Of a stretch of 64,000 bases of DNA, positions 56,494 through 64,000 are shown piece by piece. The notes beneath the pieces are model-generated. The model did not search any database. It was not told the DNA's origin and worked only from the letters and a program-made list of their open reading frames with translations. The position numbers were made by a program, and so were the translations under genes. Positions within the stretch are counted from its first letter, which is position 1, and every line of letters starts with the position of its first letter. The DNA comes from Myoxocephalus aenaeus (lineage: Eukaryota > Chordata > Actinopteri > Perciformes > Cottidae), in assembly GCA_038501785.1 (NCBI GenBank), contig JBAMJR010000156.1, positions 1 through 64,000 on the forward strand, read 5' to 3'.

Positions 56494-58889
56494 CAGAGCC
56501 ACCAAACAAATAAAATGAAATAAAATACAAATATTTATAATTTGTATTAATTATACAAATTATAATAATATTAATAAATTATACAAATTGTCAATATTTG
56601 TGTTTTTGAGCTATGGAATATACCCAGTAGTATTTGTAAAATAGGATATCTGCGCAAAAAATATGCTTTTCCTGCTTGTCCTCTCTGCTAGTGCACGTCT
56701 CTGCTGCTAGTGCACGTCTCTGCTGCTAGTGCACGTCTCTGCTGCTAGTGCACATCTCTGCTGCTAGTGCACGTCTCTGCTGCTGGTGCACGTCTCTGCT
56801 GCTAGTGCACATCTCTGCTGCTAGTGCACGTCTTTACTGCTGGTGCACGTCTCTGCTGCTAGTGCACATCTCTGCTGCTAGTGCACGTCTCTGCTGCTGG
56901 TGCACGTCTCTGCTGCTAGTGCACGTCTCTGCTGCTAGTGCACATCTCTGCTGCTAGTGCACGTCTCTGCTGCTAGTGCACGTCTCTGCTGCTAGTGCAC
57001 GTCTCTACTGCTAGTGCACGTCTCTGCTGCTAGTGCACGTCTCTGTTGCTAGTGCACGTCTCTACTGCTAGTGCACGTCTCTGCTGCTAGTGCACGTCTC
57101 TGCTGCTAGTGCACATCTCTACTGCTAGTGCACGTCTCTGCTGCTAGTGCACGTCTCTGTTGCTAGTGCACGTCTCTGCTGCTGGTGCACGTCTCTGCTG
57201 CTAGTGCACATCTCTGCTGCTAGTGCACGTCTCTGCTGCTAGTGCACATCTCTGTTGCTAGTGCACGTCTCTGCTGCTGGTGCACGTCTCTGTTGCTAGT
57301 GCACGTCTCTGCTGCTGGTGCACGTCTCTGCTGCTAGTGCACGTCTCTGCTGCTAGTGCACATCTCTGCTGCTAGTGCACGTCTCTGCTGCTAGTGCACG
57401 TCTCTGCTGCTAGTGCACGTCTCTACTGCTAGTGCACGTCTCTACTGCTAGTGCACATCTCTGTTGCTAGTGCACGTCTCTGCTGCTAGTGCACGTCTCT
57501 ACTGCTAGTGCACGTCTCTGCTGCTAGTGCACGTCTCTGCTGCTAGTGCACGTCTCTGCTGCTAGTGCACGTCTCTACTGCTAGTGCACGTCTCTGCTGC
57601 TAGTGCACGTCTCTACTGCTAGTGCACGTCTCTGCTGCTAGTGCACGTACTGGGGCCAGATCCATTTGGCCCAAGAAAGACGGGTCTAATACGCAGTTTA
57701 GCCAATCACTGATTAAAGATATAAATGAGTGATATACAATTCATCCAATCAGCGCCCTAAAAAAGACTCACGGAGCGGCTAGTCTCCCCAGGGTGCTCGT
57801 TCCCGTGTCTCGTGCTCGTCAGGGCTCGTCTCTCAAGGTGCGCGCCACCCATTATAACAACACGACAGCGGCGAGCAGGAGCACTGCTCTTCAAAGAAGA
57901 CCAAACGCTAACTCCCGTATCTGTCCCTGCTGGATCGGTCCATGTTGATTTAAAAAGCAAGCATGGAAAGTAAAATACGGCGTTAGCACGACTGCATCCA
58001 GCAGCTAGCTTAGCCAAACCGTCCTGGTGTAGCTTAGCCGTCTGCACAGAAGCTGCTTCCCTTTCACGCCAGTCTGTTGTCTTACGGTGAGGTCCGGTTG
58101 ATCTGGGACCAGGTGTAGTTTCTCCGCCATAGGTCTCCTCTCATTGGGTGTTGGAGGAGAGATTATACCGAGTAAGGGACATGAATCACTTGTCGGAAAA
58201 ATTAAGAAAACATGAGAACACCAGGAGGACACACATGGATAACTCTGTCACGCTACTAACATAGCATATCAAGCTAAGTCAACATCGCTACTCATGGACA
58301 CAGACAGGACTGCGGTGAAGAAACACAATGAGGTGGATTAAAAGGCTTCTGGCTTTAGAAACTGTTTGTCGATCAATGTTGTTGTTTTTTGTTGCATGTG
58401 TTTTACCAGCGTTAAGATGAGATGCTTTTATTTTTAATGCGGCTCGCGATCTATCTGTCGGAGGGGTATGCGACATGAAATATATAGCCGAGGGTTTATC
58501 TTGCACCTATACTGTACAATACTAATAAAATAACAACACGATGGTCCGTTAGGTGGCATAAGACGGCAACCACTTTTATTCTCCTCTCACTCGAACGTTT
58601 CTTCCTCTCCTCTTCTTCCGTTTCCCCCTTCACAATAAAAGCCCCAGAAACATACACCAGAACACTGCTTCCTGGAGAACTGTTTAAATACACAATAGCT
58701 TATATATTATAATATACTGAATTGTATGAATAAGATGTCTTTATTATGTCAAAGTGTTGGAGTAAATGTTAAATATTTAACTGCAAAGTAGTAATGCGTG
58801 ATACCTTTTGTTGCATTGAATCATAGGGGGATGTTTGCTGAAATTGATTAGATGGCCCTACCAAAAACAATTGCCACGAGCCGCCACTG
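56494..58889. mobile_element. hAT deletion derivative with large minisatellite (unit B)
   Basis: Same element as 38332-40050 at the same site, with GCTATGAG at 56486-56493 and 58890-58897. It is 2396 bp against 1719 bp, almost entirely because of the longer minisatellite. Confidence 0.88.
56690..57648. repeat. 19-bp minisatellite, about 50 units (unit B)
   Basis: Same TAGTGCACGTCTCTGCTGC unit as at 38521, with G/A and C/T variants arranged in recurring blocks, which indicates block-wise expansion. Confidence 0.95.
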
Positions 58890-58925
58890 GCTATGAGCAA
58901 AATGATTTAACAACATTGTTGGACT

Positions 58926-59270
58926 GTGCCTCTTCATATCAGTCTGATCTCCTTCAACCTTATGTTCCATCTTGTCCCCTTCCTCTGGAAAGCTGACATC
59001 AAACAGTTGAGCTCTTTAAATCCAGACTTAAATCTCATCTTTTTGTCCTCACCCTCAGTTATTTGTTCTTTCTTTGATCACTTCAGGCCTCGTACCTGTT
59101 ACCATCATCCTTCCAGCAGGTCAGTCATTGTGCAATCATTACCTGAAGGAGTCATGTTCCAACGAATTCTTCATAGCACCTGTTTACATCGACCTTTGTT
59201 CAGGTCAGTCATTGTGCAATCGTTACCTGAAGGAGTTCCAAGGAATTGGAGGGCTGACTCCGTAAGGAGA
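58926..59270 (+). mobile_element. LINE 3' remnants (unit B, second)
   Basis: Copy of 40087-40430, with the same repeated GGTCAGTCATTGTGCAATC blocks. Confidence 0.6.
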
Positions 59271-59301
59271 GGGAGTCAGACAACTCCCCTCGGGATTCAC
59301 G

Positions 59302-59304
<3 letters not shown>

Positions 59305-59360
<56 letters not shown>

Positions 59361-59575
59361 CACACACATTCACTCCGACACACAATCACACACACACCTA
59401 CCCCCCCAAACACCCAAACACACACCTACACACAGAATTAGAATCACAAACGCGCACACATACACACACACACGCACATCTACACACACGCACAAAAATA
59501 CACACACACACACGGACACAAACACACATACACACATGCACACAATCCCAAACACGCACACCTACACGATGTGTC
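59305..59575. repeat. CA-rich microsatellite (unit B)
   Basis: Counterpart of 40461-40740. The pure CA part is longer at its left end. Confidence 0.9.
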
Positions 59576-60473
59576 ATGATCTTTCTGACGGGTCACTCTC
59601 AGTCTCAAAGACTCTAATAAGTGCATCACTTAAAGTCAAACAATGTTTCTTTGACCCTGTTCACATCACCCTTTGTTCAGGTCAGTGAAATACTTTATTT
59701 TACACAGGTGTGTTCTGTTTGAACTCACTCAAAACCAAAATAAAGGAGAAACGAGAAGCTGCCAGGGTACAAAGATAAACTACCAAAGAAAAGTTCAATA
59801 TCTACCCTGAACATGAGAATGCTGGATTCACCCCACGTCTGTTATGTTGTTCATTCTTTTAAAGAAAAGAAGACGCGTTATGTTTTACTCTCTTATTCTG
59901 GAAAAACACAAATGATCTTGTAACAACAAAATAAGTTTAATTTGTGTGAAGTCGTCTATATCAGTACAAGATTAACAACAATTTAATATATTTACAATAA
60001 ATTATAGAGATGAAGTAATATAAAATTGTGGAGCAGATTATCACTCCACCTTATCACTATGCTTCTCATGTTGGATACTGTGTCCAGTGTATTTCATTTC
60101 CTCCATAGCATTCTAGCAGCTCCTAAGGAACATGGCTTTATCCTGCAGTGATCTTGAATCCTCCCATTTAATTTGGGGCCAGAATAGAGCCTTTTCAAAG
60201 CACAGAAGATCTTGTGTTTGTTTCCAAAGTTTTCTTTTGTAGCTCTTTAGCTCTCAGGTAGCCTCTATTTGAGGACATGCACTCACAGCTTTTGACTAGT
60301 GCAACGTTTCCCCGTTACCGACTTGGGTGTCCCGAGCACAATGACAGCAACAGACCAGGTTTGAGGGTTCTCAATGCTTTTTGTTTTAGCGTTCTTTTGC
60401 AGGTATTTGTACTCGCGCCCCTCTCTCCGGCTACTCCCGTATATATATTGGGGAGATGGAATCACCAATATTC
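59576..60473. other. No gene recognised (unit B)
   Basis: Copy of 40741-41639 with scattered single-base changes. Confidence 0.4.
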
Positions 60474-61495
60474 CAGCTTCCTTTCAAACGCGCACTGCAC
60501 GGCACCTTTCTGGGTCAGGTCAGTCAAGGGTCTGGTCAGATCCGCAAAGTTCGGGATGAAGCGCCTGTAATCAGTGGCGGTGCGTCAATAGAGGGCGCTA
60601 GGGCGCCGCCCCTCTTAAAATTTTGCCATGAAAAAAAAAAAAGAAGAAAAAAAAAATATAATATATACTGTCAAAAAACATTATATACCAAATAATTTAA
60701 ATAAGAAATATACCGTGTTGACGCGCTAAATGTGTGTGGGAGACCGTAAGCCCCTGTAACCAACCACTTAAGATATACCAAATATAATATATCGCCATTC
60801 ATCACCACTGAGAAAAGCCCCTCCCCCTGTCGGGGCGCCGGCCCAATGTGTGTCTATGGCAGCGAACAAACATTTCACCCTCGTGACGGCAAGGACAGCT
60901 TCTCATTGGCGGATGAAACGTGAATCTTCGGGCGCACAAATCTGCGCCCTAGCCAATGACATCGTTTCTTATTGCAACGTGGTTGGACTATTCGTCCAAT
61001 CAGAGACCTTTATCATTCCCTCACATCCCATATAGCTCCCACGTAGCTACGCGAGCAACACAGCTAGCAGAGACTTTGATTATGTTAGTATGGCGACTGA
61101 AAACTCTGTGGTATCTCTACGCGAAACACCTTTCAATACACGATCAGATGTTGACAAGAAGAGGCTGAAAGAGTTGGGACCCGAACGTCCGGATTTAAAT
61201 ATGGACGTACACCCGGAGCTTCTCCTCAAGCTACATGCTAACCGGAGCTGCTAGCTGGATGCTCAGTGTGGTGCAAAGCAGCGGCTCTGAGCAGCCGAGG
61301 AAGCGCCGGCTGTGAAGGAAGATGAGCTTGAAGGATTGCTGCAGAGCTGAGTGTCAAAATCAGCAGATGCCTGTTAGAGTTTAATGTTTTATCTTTCCCA
61401 CAGCAGAACACATGTTGGACATTGTTAGATTTGGGTGGATATCATATCAGGCTATAACTTTATCTAAAATACCAATTCAACCCCCAACAAGTTAG

Positions 61496-61557
<62 letters not shown>

Positions 61558-62509
61558 ATAGCTCCAGGCTAGAGCATCAAGGTGGCTCCTGGCCTTTTGT
61601 CTATGTTGCTGAGCCATCAAGACACACAAAACATAGTTTTTTGTCTGTAGTATGAAGCCTGTTTGTAGTAGATATTTCCCCACAACTTATCTTACTGTCT
61701 CTGTCTCTCTCTATATATTTATCTGTAGGTTTGTGACACCATACTTGGACACACCAGGGAACGCTTTGCCTTCAAAGACCACCTCACCAGTGCCACCTTA
61801 CTGCAGGGCCCCCAGTTTGAATGCTACGTCAATGTATTCCCTGAAGTTGCTCTGGCCACCACATTGAATGTTTCTTAAACCATTCTGCTCTGAACCTCTC
61901 ATGCCCAAAGTTACAGTTTGTTGATAGTTGTTATTGGACAGTGTTGAGCACTGTGTTTTCTTGAAATAAAGCTTTGTTTTTTAGAATATTCTACTCAAAA
62001 CCTCTTTTCTTCTCATTGTGGAGTGCTATTTAAACCGCGCCGCCCAACTGCGCCCCCCCCCAAAAAAATGTCACCAGCCGCCACTGCCTGTAATAACCCG
62101 CCAGCCCAAGAAACTTCCTCATCTGTTTTTTAGTCTTGGGCCGCGGGCAAGCTGCGATGGCAGCAGTCTTGTCCACCTGAGGGCGCACCTGCCCACCGCC
62201 CAAGTGGTACCCCAGATACCGTACCTCCCTCCATACAACTGCACACTTCCCCTGGTTGGCGGTGAGCCCAGCCTGCCTCAGGGACTCCAGCACCGCGCCC
62301 ACCCGCTGCTCATGCTCCAAGTAGGCGGCAGCATATGCAGCGTGCGGACGCAGCACTCGGTCCATGAGGCGTTGGAAAGCGAACCAAACAACCCAAAGGG
62401 AAGCGTGAAGAGTTGGTACAGACCAAACGGAGTGGAGAAGGCCGTTTTCCCCCCTGTACTCCAGTGACAGAGGAATCTGCCAGTAGCCCTTGGTTAAATC
62501 CAGCGTCAT
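60474..62509 (-). mobile_element. Ty3/gypsy RT remnant split by a hAT element (unit B)
   Basis: Copy of 41640-43664. The same hAT insertion at the same base shows that the nesting predates the duplication. Confidence 0.8.
60572..62086 (+). mobile_element. hAT deletion derivative with transposase exon remnants (unit B)
   Basis: Copy of 41738-43244, flanked by CCTGTAAT at 60564-60571 and 62087-62094. (GT)n at 61500-61556. Confidence 0.87.
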
Positions 62510-62834
62510 AAATTATTTAAAAAAGTGAATAAATAAAAAGGGAATGAATGCAGCTCAGCCAGCCAGCCTTGCCTCAGACACGGGCCGACTGCCCCACCCT
62601 GTGGAGAAGGAGGAGAACTACAGGTCAACCACATGAATACGTGCACACAGCTCCCTGCTGTAAGGACACACATGGAAGTATTAGAAGCTGCAGTAATAAA
62701 AGCAGAAGTAGTACTACACTACTATTACTTATTCTACTGCTACTAGTATCCCTCATGATTGTGACACGTAAGCAAGTAGCTTACATGTACTCAAGTATAG
62801 TTCTTAAGTCCAGTTTTGAGGAACTTGTACTAGC

Positions 62835-63125
62835 AGCAGCAGTATGTATATAGTAGCCTAGTATTGTAGCAGTAGTAGGATAGTAGTAGTAGTAGTAGCA
62901 GCCTAGTATTGTAGCAGTAGTAGGATAGTAGTAGTAGTAGTAGCAGCCTAGGATTGTAGCAGTAGTAGGATAGTAGTAGTAGCAGCCTAGTATTGTAGCA
63001 GTAGTAGGATAGTAGCAGTAGCAGTAGCAGCCTAGGATTGTAGCAGTAGTAGGATAGTAGCAGTAGCAGTAGCAGCCTAGGATTGTAGCAGTAGTAGGAT
63101 AGTAGTAGTAGCACTAGTAGCCTAG
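62835..63125 (-). repeat. Minisatellite of CTAGGATTGTAGCAGTAGTA units (unit B)
   Basis: Counterpart of 43990-44280 with more TAGTAGTAG and fewer TAGCAG runs. Confidence 0.9.
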
Positions 63126-64000
63126 TATTATAAGTATATAGACATACCTGCAAACTTGTCACTTTTCGGCGAAATTCGCCGTTTTCAAATCAAAATATGT
63201 CATCCACGTGCATCATGTAGATTCGAAGAGTTTAAGGAAGAGGACGTTATATATGTAGCGCAGCTTGATGCAGGGCTGAGATGAGGTGGAGCTGGGCCTG
63301 GCAGAAGGTGGAGGGCAAAACAGAAAGGAGTGCAGTACAGCTTACCACTGTCCCAGTATTTCATACAAATTGATAATTGATAATTGATAATTGATATGCG
63401 ACTATGTGAGTAATCCTCTGTGTGCACACCAGATGGTGTTCTAGTCCATCAAACAAGTAACATGTAAAAGTGGTATTCATTGGAGAACACGACATTTTGA
63501 AACTTGAGATGATTTAAAACTGACGTCTTGTGTCTAACCGACGTGGTCGAGAACACAATATTAAAGCGAATGCTTTGTTTCCATCCAACAAACCAAAGGT
63601 TTATTTCATGAGTCTTCAGTTGTAAAGACAGTACAGGAAGAAAAGTGGAATTCTATGATAAATGGTGCTGGATTTCAGAACATTCACAATAACAATAAAC
63701 TGAATAAAATACACTGCACCACCGTAGCAGGCAGCGTGAGCAGTAACCTACGATAATATCTGGGATTCATGAACGCCTCAAAAAAACAAACAGGAAGAAA
63801 ATGTAAGAAACCTCAAAGAGTGACAGCGGCTGAGAGTTAGTCTCTGACTGTTTGAGATTATCCACCAAACAGCAGCTCAGATGATCCGGCCTTCTTGGAG
63901 TCTCTCTGTGGCCTCCTGGAAAGGTTGCTGACTGGGGACTCTATGGACATGCTGGGGGTCTGCAATACTAATATGGGCAACATTGAACAAACATGGAGGG
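63126..64000. other. Non-coding end of the window (unit B)
   Basis: Copy of 44281-45152; one fewer TTGATAATTGA unit at about 63369. No gene. Confidence 0.5.

Larger units (their letters stand above)
46950..64000. repeat. Tandem segmental duplication, unit B (runs past the window end)
   Basis: Direct copy of unit A (27680-45152), with offsets of about 19.3, 20.2, 18.5 and 18.8 kb in successive blocks. Unit B has its own deletions (promoter and front half of the beta-prism gene; ~290 bp near 56419), an expanded minisatellite and a 3.1-kb hAT element at 49353-52415. Confidence 0.9.

Overview
The window looks like nuclear DNA of a ray-finned (teleost, probably percomorph) fish. The evidence is multi-exon genes with GT-AG introns, a disp1-tlr5 gene pair (neighbours in other vertebrates too), fish-type Rex3/RTE and L2/CR1-like LINE remnants, hAT derivatives, gypsy pieces and very long CA microsatellites. 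No prokaryotic, phage or CRISPR features are present.

Layout. (1) 51-5168, plus strand: the last five coding exons of dispatched 1 (disp1), the RND-type exporter of lipid-modified Hedgehog. (2) 5.2-9.1 kb: intergenic DNA with a ~0.9 kb CA-rich microsatellite. (3) 9136-13803, minus strand: a complete membrane-type tlr5 (flagellin receptor), rebuilt here from four coding exons; its TIR domain is split over three exons. (4) 15026-27424: a ~12.4 kb block bounded by ~250 bp inverted repeats. It holds a many-exon, partly frameshifted transposase-like gene that joins a zinc-binding N-terminal region, a Mutator-like DDE core, a Ulp1/C48 cysteine-protease domain and a C-terminal PHD finger. Later insertions (LINE tails, an LTR, an Rex3-like RTE fragment) sit inside it. 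This is the most unusual system in the window.

(5) 27.5-64 kb: a recent tandem segmental duplication, unit A about 27.68-45.15 kb and unit B about 46.95 kb to beyond the window end. It is built around a beta-prism (MABP-like) six-repeat gene on the minus strand (35277-36155, with its own TATA box and 5' UTR exon), its truncated copy in unit B, and several decayed paralogues that survive only as 3' UTRs. The units also carry LINE remnants, two kinds of hAT deletion derivatives with 8-bp target duplications, a gypsy RT fragment split by a hAT element, and minisatellites. Unit A alone holds the last two exons of a saccharopine-dehydrogenase-like gene (sccpdh), a solo LTR and the left half of a ~1 kb hAT MITE. 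Unit B alone holds a 3.1 kb hAT element with a transposase remnant.

Functional reading: disp1 serves Hedgehog release and tlr5 innate sensing of flagellin. The beta-prism gene may be an immune or acute-phase gene (a low-confidence family memory). The rest is mobile DNA and its decay products. Exon boundaries were set by eye from splice consensus, reading phase and protein homology; no searches were run.
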